IMG/VR virus record: IMGVR_UViG_3300017934_000084
Location: 1-45,374 of that record
Reading direction: 5' to 3' (one strand)
Length of the DNA: 45,374 bases
Origin: a virus
The translations under genes and the position numbers were made by a program. Positions 8,154 to 15,673 of this stretch are shown here, in pieces. The notes under the pieces are model-generated. The model was not told where the DNA came from, ran no database searches, and saw only the letters and a program-made list of their open reading frames with translations. Each line of letters begins with the position of its first letter. Positions within the stretch are counted from its first letter, which is position 1.

Positions 8154-8378
8154 GTGAAGTATCTTTTACTCGTAATGGTATGTATGTTATGTGGTTGTGG
8201 CGGAAGCTTTTGGCTGACCCCCAGCGGGCATCGTGCCTTTTACAGGAGTGCCAACGGACAGTTATCCTGCTATGGTAGCTCGTGCTGTTTTCCTTGGAAA
8301 GAAAAATTGATGATTTGTACAGAAGCTAGCTCTTATACAGAGGGTAGTATTATTGTTCGATATATTACTGATAAATGA
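8154..8378 (+). CDS. Small lipoprotein with GTG start, 74 aa
   Basis: Starting at the GTG at 8154 the protein begins MKYLLLVMVCMLCGC, a short lipoprotein signal with lipobox LCGC. A mature part with an S-C-Y-G-S-S-C-C segment follows. No strong Shine-Dalgarno site precedes it, so the start is uncertain; the ATG at 8175 is an alternative but leaves a poor signal. A near-consensus promoter lies just upstream, and its stop overlaps the next ATG (ATGA), which supports a real gene. Likely an outer or inner membrane lipoprotein. Confidence 0.5.
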   Translation: MKYLLLVMVCMLCGCGGSFWLTPSGHRAFYRSANGQLSCYGSSCCFPWKEKLMICTEASSYTEGSIIVRYITDK

Positions 8379-8791
8379 GAAAAATAAAAGATAGAATCGG
8401 AAAAGTCTACAATAGATGGACAATAATAGCTTTCAGCCACTCTAAAGGAGGTGGCGAGGGGACCTTTTATTTATGTCGTTGCGAGTGTGGCACTGAAAAA
8501 GTTGTTTCATATCGTTCTTTGAGAGATGGTCGTTCCAAAAGTTGTGGATGTCTTCAAAGAGATGGCAGAAGTGAGCCTCATTTAGTTTCTGCTCGCAGCG
8601 TGTATAACGCTTCTTCTGGCTATAAAGATGGCTGCAGTTTTGAGAAATTTTTAGAATTGAGTCAATTGCCCTGTTATTATTGTGGCTCCCCACCCGCTAA
8701 CAGATATAATACTTACGTAAATAGTAAAAATGAAAAGAAAGCTAATGCAATATCAGTGCCAGATGCTCGTGCCCATCAAGCTCGGCGCTAA
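8375..8791 (+). pseudogene. Truncated HNH/AP2-type homing endonuclease
   Basis: The 138-residue reading frame has the N-terminal half of a common phage homing nuclease: GKVYNRWTII, CRCECG, a KSCGCL zinc motif, then GCSFEKFLELSQLPCYYCG with the first half of an HNH zinc site (CYYCGSPPANRYN). The catalytic His-Asn-His part that should follow is absent. The frame ends in an unrelated tail after about residue 115. It is probably a decayed or replaced nuclease, although the zinc-finger half could still bind DNA. Confidence 0.65.
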
Positions 8792-8831
8792 CATTACTAT
8801 TACCATTTCTGATGAAGAGCCGCTCGAATAA
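8730..8831 (+). CDS. Possible 33-aa ORF or gene remnant
   Basis: An ATG frame overlapping the end of the truncated nuclease codes for 33 residues ending in LGANITITISDEEPLE. The last part reads like ordinary protein sequence. It may be the surviving C-terminal end of a gene interrupted by the homing nuclease. There is no clear ribosome-binding site. Low certainty. Confidence 0.2.
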   Translation: MKRKLMQYQCQMLVPIKLGANITITISDEEPLE

Positions 8832-8833
8832 GT

Positions 8834-9436
8834 TCAACCCTTAGTTTTAGCTTCGGGACCAATAGCAATATCCGGATGTTGGGCAGCCGGGTTTTCGCGC
8901 GGGGGCGGGGGACCGCTACCTGGCACCGGTAACGGAGGATTTAGTTCCATATATGCTTTAAGCTCGGTAGCCAGCCCTTTAAGGTGTTGAAAGAATTGTA
9001 TCTCTGTATGTTTAGTGGTCGGAGGTAATTTTCCTGTTGGCTGCGTGGTGTGCATATGATGCTGAGATAAAAACTCAAGATTATCCAAAATAGATTTGGT
9101 GGATCTATTGTTAACGTAATCTACCAGTTTCCAGGCAGCTTCGTGCGGTCGATTTTCTTTGAGGCTGCTCAATATTTTTTCCAACTCACTCTTGACATTG
9201 ACCAGTAAACGCCACATCTTAGAATCAAATCGTCGAGCTTGTAAGGTGTAAAGATCACCATTAAGCTCACTTAATAAGGCACGCAATTTATCATTAAATT
9301 GTCTGCCGAACTCACGTTGGGCTTCAAATTGCTCGTTTAGCTTTGGTTTATTGCCTTCTAAAACGACAGTTTGGTCTATTTTTTGCTGTAGCTCTTCGGC
9401 CAGCGCTATTAAACGTAAAATATTGGAACTGGTCAT
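8834..9436 (-). CDS. hypothetical helical protein, 200 aa
   Basis: Mostly alpha-helical and charged up to residue 130, followed by a proline-rich tail (LPVPGSGPPPPREN). The N-terminus (NILRLIALAEELQQK) is a short leucine/alanine helix. It resembles the start of the other isolated minus-strand protein at 14792-15526 (ELLVLATQFEKFA). It stands alone on the minus strand, so it may be expressed at a different time from its neighbours. No known domain recognised. Confidence 0.65.
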   Translation of the reverse strand: MTSSNILRLIALAEELQQKIDQTVVLEGNKPKLNEQFEAQREFGRQFNDKLRALLSELNGDLYTLQARRFDSKMWRLLVNVKSELEKILSSLKENRPHEAAWKLVDYVNNRSTKSILDNLEFLSQHHMHTTQPTGKLPPTTKHTEIQFFQHLKGLATELKAYMELNPPLPVPGSGPPPPRENPAAQHPDIAIGPEAKTKG

Positions 9437-9453
9437 TAGGTACCCAGAGTAAT

Positions 9454-10089
9454 ATGAAAATATTCAATACTATTCAAGAGCTGTGGTCGCACTGTTTATT
9501 TTGCCCTTTGTGCCACGAGCATAGCCGAACTATTACTCTACAAGTGGGTCCAGATGCACAATTTGTGCTAGCAAACTGGGCAGTAAGTATGACCTACGAA
9601 AAGATTGGTTCGGAATTGAAATTGTATTCTAGTTTTCAGGCAGATATAGAAGATCGAGATTATATCAAAGGAAAAATTGCTGTCACTTATATTATCAACT
9701 GTGACACCAACTCTTTTGAGTTGCAAACTACTGATTCTAATTCTTCTTTAGTTGAAAAGGCGAAGAAAGCTTATTTCTATTTTTATGTGCATGCCCGGTG
9801 TAATAAATGTGATGACTCTTATGTCGACAGTTCCGATATAGAATTTGATTTGGAAAATAAGAAGGTTTATCATATTCAAATAGATCGGGAGGGATACTTT
9901 TTACAGAATAAATACCATGTCACCGTCTCTCATGAGCAAAACATGTTGATGGTTTCCCGTTTGGAGATTCCAGAAGAAGGTATTCGTATAGATAATGAAA
10001 AGGTAATTACGCTACCTTATGTTAATTTGGATTTTTCCGATATTCTCAAGGTCGTTAATAAAATAAAAACTCTAATTTTGTTCAGTTAG
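9454..10089 (+). CDS. Zinc-binding hypothetical protein with DFS-FS tail, 211 aa
   Basis: Starts at the ATG at 9454 after the minus-strand gene. CPLC near residue 13 and CNKC near residue 115 could bind zinc. The middle is beta-rich. The C-terminus DFSDILKVVNKIKTLILFS closely matches the end of the protein at 19362-19763, so the two form a family with a shared tail. A strong AGGAGG for the next gene follows its stop directly. Function unknown. Confidence 0.65.
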   Translation: MKIFNTIQELWSHCLFCPLCHEHSRTITLQVGPDAQFVLANWAVSMTYEKIGSELKLYSSFQADIEDRDYIKGKIAVTYIINCDTNSFELQTTDSNSSLVEKAKKAYFYFYVHARCNKCDDSYVDSSDIEFDLENKKVYHIQIDREGYFLQNKYHVTVSHEQNMLMVSRLEIPEEGIRIDNEKVITLPYVNLDFSDILKVVNKIKTLILFS

Positions 10090-10097
10090 GAGGAGGT

Positions 10098-10301
10098 ATG
10101 GCTACTTTCCGAGACGCTAATCAGGTTCGTACCGTTCTAAAAATGAAACTTGCCAATTATTCGTGGTATAAGGGTAGTGTGGTCTGCACCGTCCACGATG
10201 GCTGGGGTGTAGTTATTTCGGTCCAAAAATTGGATAATACAGTTCGTAAGGTTATACCTCCAGTATTGAGTGGCGTATCTATTAAAACGGAAGTTAATTA
10301 A
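10098..10301 (+). CDS. hypothetical protein, 67 aa
   Basis: A small basic protein with no motif that I recognise. It is preceded by a very strong ribosome-binding site (AGGAGGAGG, 3-4 bases before ATG), so it is likely made in quantity. Its stop is directly followed by the ATG of the next phosphoesterase at 10302. Confidence 0.65.
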   Translation: MATFRDANQVRTVLKMKLANYSWYKGSVVCTVHDGWGVVISVQKLDNTVRKVIPPVLSGVSIKTEVN

Positions 10302-10952
10302 ATGAGTTTAAGAATTGTTGCTTTATCAGATACTCACTCATATCATCGTAGGATTAAAGTTCCAGAAGGTGATGTGTTAATTCATGCCGGCGATATTACT
10401 TGGCGAGGAGAATTAACCATTTTCGCTGATTTTGCTAATTGGTTGCAAGAATTACCACATAAAAATAAGGTGGTAATTTTTGGCAATCACGAACTGGGAA
10501 TGCGATCTGGACCCAATAAGAGTTTGGTGTTGCAGATGATTAAAGATGCAGGAGCCACTTATTTGGAAAACAGTGAAACTACAATTGATGGAATAAAGGT
10601 GTATGGCTCTCCAGCCACCCCTTATTTTATGGACTGGGAATGGAATTATCAACGAGGTCGAGAGATTGGTGAAGTTTGGAACTTAATTCCCGAAGACACT
10701 AATGTTCTCATCACTCACGGACCACCTTACGGTATTTTAGATAGTGTACAAGATCGTAGCCGAGGTCCGCAAGGGTGTGAAATGTTGAAGAAGAGGATAC
10801 AACAGCTTCCTAATTTGAAAGCTCATGTGTTTGGTCATTTGCATAAAGATGGCGGTAAAATTGTTAACCTTCATGATACCATCTTTGCTAATGTAGCCAT
10901 TTGTGATGATGCATATGACACTACTCGTTTGCCCACCATTATTGAGGTGTAG
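10302..10952 (+). CDS. Metallophosphoesterase, MPPED/UPF0046-like (second of four)
   Basis: A 216-residue calcineurin-like phosphoesterase. Motifs: SDTH at 9-12, HAGDITW (about 28-34), FGNHE near 60, THGPPYG near 140, and FGHLHKDGG near 177. The THGPP and GHLH forms are typical of the MPPED1/239AB (UPF0046) subfamily, which has cyclic nucleotide or general phosphodiesterase activity in known members. The phage substrate is unknown. It abuts the previous gene and is followed after one base by the next. Confidence 0.9.
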   Translation: MSLRIVALSDTHSYHRRIKVPEGDVLIHAGDITWRGELTIFADFANWLQELPHKNKVVIFGNHELGMRSGPNKSLVLQMIKDAGATYLENSETTIDGIKVYGSPATPYFMDWEWNYQRGREIGEVWNLIPEDTNVLITHGPPYGILDSVQDRSRGPQGCEMLKKRIQQLPNLKAHVFGHLHKDGGKIVNLHDTIFANVAICDDAYDTTRLPTIIEV

Positions 10953-10953
10953 T

Positions 10954-11394
10954 ATGAAACCAGAACTAAAAAACTATAATCACAAAGGTGTATGGGTAGA
11001 ATATGGTGACATGGCTGCTGAGATTGATGAGCTTTTGGCGCCCATGATTGAAATCATGTGGAAATTGGGTATAAAAACAGAAGAGTCATGTCAGGGTACC
11101 CCTACTGAAAAGTATCCAAACAGTAGTGGTTGGTCGCGAGTTTATTTTTATGGTATTGAAGAGCCGCGTAAATTTCTGTCTTTAGCACTTCGTGCCACTA
11201 TCGAGGAGAAAAAATCCGTTGAAGAACATGGTTTGCCGTTATGTCTTCCGTTTGCCGAATGGAAAATGACGTGTTTACCTACATGGCAAAATGGTATTAT
11301 TGCGTTCAATACTAGTGTAGAGTTTCTACCTACTATGGTCCCTATTATTACCGAGAGGTTAAAGATAGCTTTTGAACGAAAGAGTGAGATATGA
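10954..11394 (+). CDS. hypothetical protein, 146 aa
   Basis: The ATG at 10954 lies directly after the phosphoesterase stop. The protein contains VWVEYGDMAAEIDELLAPMI and TEESCQGTP, a pattern I associate with conserved phage proteins of unknown function. It is soluble, with conserved-looking tryptophans and cysteines. Its stop overlaps the next gene (ATGA at 11391). Confidence 0.7.
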   Translation: MKPELKNYNHKGVWVEYGDMAAEIDELLAPMIEIMWKLGIKTEESCQGTPTEKYPNSSGWSRVYFYGIEEPRKFLSLALRATIEEKKSVEEHGLPLCLPFAEWKMTCLPTWQNGIIAFNTSVEFLPTMVPIITERLKIAFERKSEI

Positions 11395-11729
11395 AGGTCA
11401 AACCTAAAGAAGTATTGCTTAACTTACCCATCGTTCTTTTATTTGATGATGAATATAAGGTCCCTGAATTTGCCGCTAACATCAACCAACTGGTGCATGG
11501 CAAAATCAAAGTTAAATATGAGGAACTAGGAGTTCTTGGCGAACAATGTGTCGGACTCTTTTATCTACAGAGAAATGATGAATTCGCACAACTTCGTCAA
11601 GAGTTCGTAGAATTGATTGAGCAAGAAGAAATTCGTCATCACGAAATGGAGTTAGCTGCTAAGAAAGTTGTCGAGGAACAACTTGGAGATACTGCTAAGT
11701 ATGCTCGGGATGCAGAAGAATACGAATGA
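11391..11729 (+). CDS. hypothetical acidic protein, 112 aa
   Basis: The first half reads as alpha/beta, and the second half (from about residue 60) is a long charged helix rich in glutamate, possibly a coiled coil. It is coupled by four-base overlaps to both neighbours. No family recognised. Confidence 0.65.
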   Translation: MKVKPKEVLLNLPIVLLFDDEYKVPEFAANINQLVHGKIKVKYEELGVLGEQCVGLFYLQRNDEFAQLRQEFVELIEQEEIRHHEMELAAKKVVEEQLGDTAKYARDAEEYE

Positions 11730-12112
11730 TTTTATATAGAGTGTTCAGGAGGCACACACATCGCCTGTGTCAGGACGCCTGCCCTGCTGACATAGCCCTA
11801 CCCATGCAACGTTTTTGGTTCAAATTCGGTTTTTGTTATTGTGATGGGGCGGTGGTTGCTTATCATAAAGGAAAAATTATTGGTTTTTTTCGTTTCTTCA
11901 AAAGAAAGCGTGGGGCGCATTTGTATGCTGCCGGCACTTATGTCCTGGCGGCATATCGTGATAAAGGTGTGGCTAAAAAACTGTGGGTTCATGCTCTCAA
12001 ACGCTATCGACCTAAATATGTGGAAGTATTTGTGGCCAGCCGAGGCGGTAGCAAATTGATAGCTTCTCTCCAAAAGAAGTTTAAGAATATTACCTGGTCT
12101 GTGATTAAATAA
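11726..12112 (+). CDS. GNAT-family N-acetyltransferase, 128 aa
   Basis: A short acetyl-CoA-dependent N-acetyltransferase. The core strand-loop-helix is visible: AGTYVLAAYRDKGVAKKLW (about 72-90), where R-D-K-G-V-A matches the acetyl-CoA pyrophosphate loop. An upstream beta strand (GKIIGFFRFF) precedes it. Substrates may be protein, aminoglycoside, tRNA or small molecules; nothing here decides. It overlaps the previous stop as ATGA. Confidence 0.7.
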   Translation: MILYRVFRRHTHRLCQDACPADIALPMQRFWFKFGFCYCDGAVVAYHKGKIIGFFRFFKRKRGAHLYAAGTYVLAAYRDKGVAKKLWVHALKRYRPKYVEVFVASRGGSKLIASLQKKFKNITWSVIK

Positions 12113-12121
12113 GAGGAACAT

Positions 12122-12619
12122 ATGATTATAGCCTGTACTGGACATCGCCCCGATAAACTTCCCAATAAGGAAACCGGATATAAGCTCCCAAACCCAACTT
12201 ATATTCACGTATGTCGGCAGATTGAAAAGGTATTGCAAAAATTGCAACCGGAAAAATGTATTTCGGGAATGGCTCTTGGAGCTGATTCATATTTTGCCAG
12301 CGTGTGTATCAAATTGGGTATTCCTTTTATTGCCGCTATTCCTTTCATAGGTCAAGAAAAGGCTTGGCCCGCTGCTTCACAAAAAGCTTATCATCTCTTG
12401 CTAAATAAAGCGGCTGAGAAAGTTATTATATGTGAGGGTGGTTATGCTCCCAGTAAGATGCAAACCAGAAACGAGTGGATGACAAATAAGTGTGATAAGC
12501 TTTTGGCTATTTATAATGGTGATACTAGTGGTGGAACATACAATTGTATTGAGTATGCTAGGAGTATGGGTAAAGAAATTATCTACATCGATCCGAGTTT
12601 ATCCAAAGATCTAATTTAA
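12122..12619 (+). CDS. SLOG-superfamily (YpsA/DUF1273-like) nucleotide-binding protein
   Basis: A 165-residue Rossmann-like protein with TGHRPDKL at the N-terminus, SGMALGADSYFA near residue 48, and the C-terminal NEWMTNKCDKLLAIYNGDTSGG (two stretches). These are the ligand-binding signatures of the YpsA/DprA-like SLOG group, which senses or cleaves nucleotide-derived ligands such as NAD or ADP-ribose derivatives. AGAGGAA precedes the ATG. In a phage it could act on host nucleotide signals, which is inference. Confidence 0.8.
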   Translation: MIIACTGHRPDKLPNKETGYKLPNPTYIHVCRQIEKVLQKLQPEKCISGMALGADSYFASVCIKLGIPFIAAIPFIGQEKAWPAASQKAYHLLLNKAAEKVIICEGGYAPSKMQTRNEWMTNKCDKLLAIYNGDTSGGTYNCIEYARSMGKEIIYIDPSLSKDLI

Positions 12620-13119
12620 ATGTTTCTTGTTTTTAGATATTCTGCTGCCGATATACAGCGATTAGGATCATCTTTTAATAGTCCTATGGCTATATTGCAA
12701 GCTTCACATAAAGTGCCTCGGTAATTTCCAGTAGAATGATTGTGATCCCAACACAATTTATCTTTAGCACCACATATTTCACAATAATCAACAAGAAGTC
12801 TATCTTTTCTTGATTGACGACGAGATATATTATATTTACGACGGCGCTCCATTACTGCAATAGAACATCGCCACCCACCTCCAGATTTTTTAGTAATTTG
12901 CACTTCGTTACACGTAGTGCAAATTGCAGTTTGGTTAAGTTCATTAATATTACTTAATCGATGTTTTAAGCGTTCAGTTGGCGCCCCAGGTTCTATTTCT
13001 CCATAACGCATATTTCTTGCATAACACGCGCAACAAAATCCCTGTGAAGTAACTGGCTTTTCACAACCAAGAGTTGCACAGGTTTTAGTTTTTGATTTAT
13101 ATGATCCTATTCTTTTCAT
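12616..13119 (-). CDS. Endonuclease VII-type (T4 gp49-like) homing nuclease
   Basis: A 167-residue protein. The N-terminal third has a zinc-finger-like array (CATLGC, CCACYARNMRYG). The C-terminal third is an endonuclease VII domain: CEICGAKDKLCWDHNHSTG, then YRGTLCEACNIAIGLL and the helix DDPNRCISAAEYL. True endonuclease VII resolves branched DNA. Proteins with this extra finger, alone on the minus strand and convergent with their neighbours, are usually mobile homing genes. It overlaps the stop of the SLOG gene by four bases. Confidence 0.85.
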   Translation of the reverse strand: MKRIGSYKSKTKTCATLGCEKPVTSQGFCCACYARNMRYGEIEPGAPTERLKHRLSNINELNQTAICTTCNEVQITKKSGGGWRCSIAVMERRRKYNISRRQSRKDRLLVDYCEICGAKDKLCWDHNHSTGNYRGTLCEACNIAIGLLKDDPNRCISAAEYLKTRNI

Positions 13120-13200
13120 GATAAAAGAATATCAAGTTATGCATATTTTGTGTGTTATTTTAATCAAATAAAATATTAATGGGCGCAAGTTAAGTATTAT

Positions 13201-13683
13201 ATGAGATTAGTTTGTTGGATGAAAAAGATGAATAAATTTAATTTGACCATGCGCAGCCTCGATTTTAATTTGCTGCCACGCTACCCAAAGTTGCTGCAAA
13301 AACTTCGTAAATTGATTCTGCACCGGGGCTCGGGCATGGATCGTGAGCTAGACCACCTGACCAAAATTATGGCGACCCGTCCGGTTAATGCCAAGGTGAT
13401 TTTGGTTTACCGATACCCAGGCAAGTTAGTAGGATGGGGACTATTGTCCAAAGAGAGATCTGCCATTTCTTTCTGGGCTACCAGCACTTATTTCGAACCA
13501 CATGACGGAATGTTATTGGAAATCTTTGTGGATCCCAAGTTTAGACGTCAAGGAATTGGCACCGAGATTATGAAAGTAGCCCGACGCAAAGCTGGACCTT
13601 ATCGTCTATGTGTAGCTCCCTGGGATGTGCGAAGCAGAGCCTTCTTTAGGAAGTTTTCCAATTATCAGAATAAGTGGTTGTAA
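13201..13683 (+). CDS. GNAT-family N-acetyltransferase, 160 aa
   Basis: The acetyl-CoA motif is LEIFVDPKFRRQGIGTEIM (about 109-127), followed by an LCVAPWDVRSRAFFRKF segment typical of GNAT motif B. The N-terminal 50 residues are basic and may bind a nucleic acid or partner. The first ATG (13201) has no Shine-Dalgarno site; internal ATGs at residues 7, 10 and 17 are alternatives. It lies just ahead of the tRNA cluster. Confidence 0.75.
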   Translation: MRLVCWMKKMNKFNLTMRSLDFNLLPRYPKLLQKLRKLILHRGSGMDRELDHLTKIMATRPVNAKVILVYRYPGKLVGWGLLSKERSAISFWATSTYFEPHDGMLLEIFVDPKFRRQGIGTEIMKVARRKAGPYRLCVAPWDVRSRAFFRKFSNYQNKWL

Positions 13684-13706
13684 GGTAAAGCCTGGCAATA
13701 AGTGGG

Positions 13707-13713
13707 TATATAC
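13707..13713 (+). promoter_or_regulatory. Candidate -10 for the tRNA-Leu cluster
   Basis: TATATAC lies 10 bases before the first tRNA gene, the right distance for a start just upstream of the mature 5' end. It belongs to the TATATA-type elements seen elsewhere in the window. No -35 box is seen. Confidence 0.35.
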
Positions 13714-13723
13714 AACAAATAAT

Positions 13724-13800
13724 GCTCGAATGACGGAATAGGCATACGTACTGTGTTCAGATCGCAGGTTTTAAGGGTTCGACTCCCTTTTCGAGTACCA
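13724..13800 (+). tRNA. tRNA-Leu (anticodon CAG) with short variable loop
   Basis: All arms fold. The acceptor is GCTCGAA with TTCGAGT (one G-U), with discriminator A and encoded CCA. The D arm (ACG/CGT with GG in the loop) resembles bacterial leucine tRNAs. The anticodon stem is CTGTG/CGCAG with loop TTCAGAT, and the T stem is AAGGG/CCCTT with loop TTCGACT. The variable loop is only 5 nt (GTTTT), whereas bacterial tRNA-Leu normally has a long arm. It decodes CUG. Confidence 0.85.
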
Positions 13801-13803
13801 TAG

Positions 13804-13892
13804 GTCATCGTGTTGGAATGGTATACAACTTACGCTGAGAACGTAAGCCACATAATTAGTGGGTGGGGATTCGAGTTCCCCCGATGACACCA
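13804..13892 (+). tRNA. tRNA-Leu (anticodon GAG)
   Basis: Acceptor GTCATCG/CGATGAC is fully paired, with discriminator A and encoded CCA. Anticodon stem TTACG/CGTAA has loop CTGAGAA, giving anticodon GAG for CUC and CUU. A class II variable arm pairs CCAC with GTGG. T stem GGGGA/TCCCC has loop TTCGAGT. It lies three bases after the previous tRNA, so the two are surely cotranscribed. Confidence 0.93.
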
Positions 13893-13901
13893 AGTAAGAA
13901 T

Positions 13902-13985
13902 GGTGTTGTGGCGAAATAGCAGACGCACTCCGTTTAGGGCGGAGCGCCTTCGGGCGTGAGGGTGCAAATCCCTCCAACACCACCA
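13902..13985 (+). tRNA. tRNA-Leu (anticodon TAG)
   Basis: Acceptor GGTGTTG/CAACACC with A and encoded CCA. Anticodon stem CTCCG/CGGAG has loop TTTAGGG, giving anticodon TAG for CUA and other CUN codons. The class II variable arm is a clean hairpin CGCC-TTCG-GGCG. T stem GAGGG/CCCTC has an unusual loop, TGCAAAT. With the two preceding genes it completes a set for the whole CUN leucine box. Confidence 0.93.
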
Positions 13986-14010
13986 TATAAAATGAAGGTT
14001 CGAATGCCTG

Positions 14011-14020
14011 TGATATATAC
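14011..14020 (+). promoter_or_regulatory. Candidate extended -10 promoter (TGATATATAC)
   Basis: Identical to the element at 40667-40676. It lies six bases before the ATG of the HNH gene at 14027, so a transcript from it would be nearly leaderless. No Shine-Dalgarno site is present at this start, which agrees with that reading. Confidence 0.4.
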
Positions 14021-14026
14021 ATAGGT

Positions 14027-14788
14027 ATGAGTAATTACAATCAGAAGCATTCCAAAGAATTATTAGAGCCGATCGTCAAAAACTCCACGTCTGTTGCGGA
14101 GGTATTGAGAAAATTAGGACTTCGTCAATCTGGTGGCAATCATTCACATATCACTCGTCGCATTAAGTTTTATGAGTTAGATACTTCGCATTTTATTGAT
14201 CCAAAGACTAACCTAAAACCCGGAATCAATAAGTTGCCACCAGACCAAATATTGGTAAACGATCGTCTTCAAGGAAGAAGAGATGGTGTAGCCAAATTGC
14301 GTAGAGCATTATTAGAATCTGGTGTAGAGCACAAATGCAAAGAATGTGGTTTACCACCACTTTGGAATGGCAAATATCTTCAACTTCAAATCGATCATAT
14401 CAATGGTGACTTCACAGATAATAGGATAGAAAATCTACGATTCATTTGTGGCAACTGTCATTTGCAAACTGAAAACTTTGGTATCAAAAACTCACCTAAT
14501 TACCTTGATAAGGTGGTTGTAATAAAGCCACTTAAACCATTAAAACAAGTCTTGCCAAAACCTTCCGAAATTGATCCTAATTGGCGTCATCAACCGAAAC
14601 CTAAGACACGTAAAGTAGAACGTCCCAACAAAGAATTGCTCGCCCAATTGTTATGGGAAAAGCCCACAGCTCAATTAGCTATTGATTTTGGTGTATCTGA
14701 TAACGCTATAGCAAAATGGGCTAAATCGTATGGACTCAATAAACCACCACGTGGATATTGGGCTAAAAACAAAACTACCCAAAAGTGA
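14027..14788 (+). CDS. HNH endonuclease with helix-turn-helix segments, 253 aa
   Basis: The N-terminus (SVAEVLRKLGLRQSGGN) is a helix-turn-helix-like segment found in phage HNH proteins. The HNH core is CKECGLPPLWNG, LQIDHINGD and NLRFICGNCHLQTENF, with its zinc cysteines present. The C-terminus has a second helix-turn-helix (TAQLAIDFGVSDNAIAKWAK). It is a typical free-standing homing-type gene, placed just after the tRNA-Leu set and converging on a minus-strand gene at 14792. Confidence 0.88.
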   Translation: MSNYNQKHSKELLEPIVKNSTSVAEVLRKLGLRQSGGNHSHITRRIKFYELDTSHFIDPKTNLKPGINKLPPDQILVNDRLQGRRDGVAKLRRALLESGVEHKCKECGLPPLWNGKYLQLQIDHINGDFTDNRIENLRFICGNCHLQTENFGIKNSPNYLDKVVVIKPLKPLKQVLPKPSEIDPNWRHQPKPKTRKVERPNKELLAQLLWEKPTAQLAIDFGVSDNAIAKWAKSYGLNKPPRGYWAKNKTTQK

Positions 14789-14791
14789 CGC

Positions 14792-15526
14792 TTACTTAGC
14801 GTATTTGGCTAACAAGATCTCGCTGATTTCCAAAGAAGACTTCTTATCTTTGCCACCTACATTAATTTTAGGATACTTAGATTTAACTTTACGGGATACA
14901 GCATCCTGTAGTGATTTTAAACTACCTTTGTACCAAGATGGAGCTTTATTATATTGGTGTGATCTGGCTAGGGCATTACGCGCCTGATCAGCATCGTTAA
15001 TTGGAAAATGATCTTTATGATCAGTTACGTTAGGACTTTCAGCCGGAAATACTACAGTACCCCTTGAGCGAACCTTAGCCTTTGGGTCCAACTTCTTCTC
15101 TTGCTTTTTCGCCAAGAGAATTAGTTCCATAGCAGCGGCTTTAGCCTTTGGTTTTTCTTCCTTGCCACGACCAGAACCTTCACATTTGTGGCAAAACTTG
15201 CCATCTTTGTATCCCTCACCGTCGCAAGCATCGCACTTGGGCTTGGCTCGTTCCTTTTTAATATCTTCTTCATCCACGTCCCAAGGAAAACCTGCTACAC
15301 CAAGTTTGGCATCATTATCGTCTTCATCCTTACCGAAACCCTCAGATTTGGGTTCCAATATCTTAATGACTGGCAATTCTCTGATGGTAATCGGACCCTT
15401 TTCCTTCATTTTAAGCCACTTGGCAAAATCTTCTTCAAAACCTGCGGGTTGTGGGATATCCGCGGCGAATTTTTCGAATTGAGTGGCTAAAACTAATAAT
15501 TCTTGTACGGTAGGCGGCATTGACAA
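14792..15526 (-). CDS. Phage protein with DnaJ-type zinc finger, 244 aa
   Basis: Domains in order: an N-terminal helix (ELLVLATQFEKFA), an acidic linker, a zinc finger of the DnaJ kind (CDACDGEGYKDGKFCHKC, about residues 98-115), a Lys/Ala-rich helix (AMELILLAKKQEKKL), and a C-terminal domain with HFPINDADQARNALARSHQ and PSWYKGSLKSLQDAV. That last segment is a motif I have seen in phage head or capsid-associated proteins (DUF6582-like). It is isolated on the minus strand. A structural or virion role is possible but unproven. Confidence 0.7.
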   Translation of the reverse strand: MSMPPTVQELLVLATQFEKFAADIPQPAGFEEDFAKWLKMKEKGPITIRELPVIKILEPKSEGFGKDEDDNDAKLGVAGFPWDVDEEDIKKERAKPKCDACDGEGYKDGKFCHKCEGSGRGKEEKPKAKAAAMELILLAKKQEKKLDPKAKVRSRGTVVFPAESPNVTDHKDHFPINDADQARNALARSHQYNKAPSWYKGSLKSLQDAVSRKVKSKYPKINVGGKDKKSSLEISEILLAKYAK

Positions 15527-15587
15527 CCTCGAAAACGGTGTTATAGTATATACTACTAATAATCAGGCAATATTATTACCAGTTATG

Positions 15588-15664
15588 GTGACGTGAGGGA
15601 GCTGGTTGACCCCGGGTGTCTGTGAAACACTCTTTGGCGAGTTCGAATCTCGTACGTCACCCCA
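15588..15664 (+). tRNA. tRNA-His (anticodon GTG)
   Basis: Acceptor GTGACGT/ACGTCAC is fully paired. The discriminator is C, and the base before the acceptor (15587) is G: the G-1:C73 pair that marks histidine tRNAs. Anticodon loop CTGTGAA gives GTG. T stem GCGAG/CTCGT has loop TTCGAAT, and CCA is encoded. Position 8 is G instead of the usual T. Confidence 0.9.
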
Positions 15665-15673
15665 GGAATCAAA

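Noticed and set aside
8048-8278. Plus-strand frame of 76 codons with ATG
   Set aside because: It overlaps the promoter at 8061 and the lipoprotein gene in another frame, has no Shine-Dalgarno site and does not look like a protein.
12616-13119. Bona fide Holliday-junction resolvase of the phage
   Set aside because: The domain fits, but the extra zinc finger, lone minus-strand position and AT-rich DNA favour a mobile homing gene. Not excluded.
13771-14022. Minus-strand open frame across the tRNA-Leu genes
   Set aside because: It is the complement of tRNA genes that fold well. Spurious frames of this kind are common over tRNA clusters.
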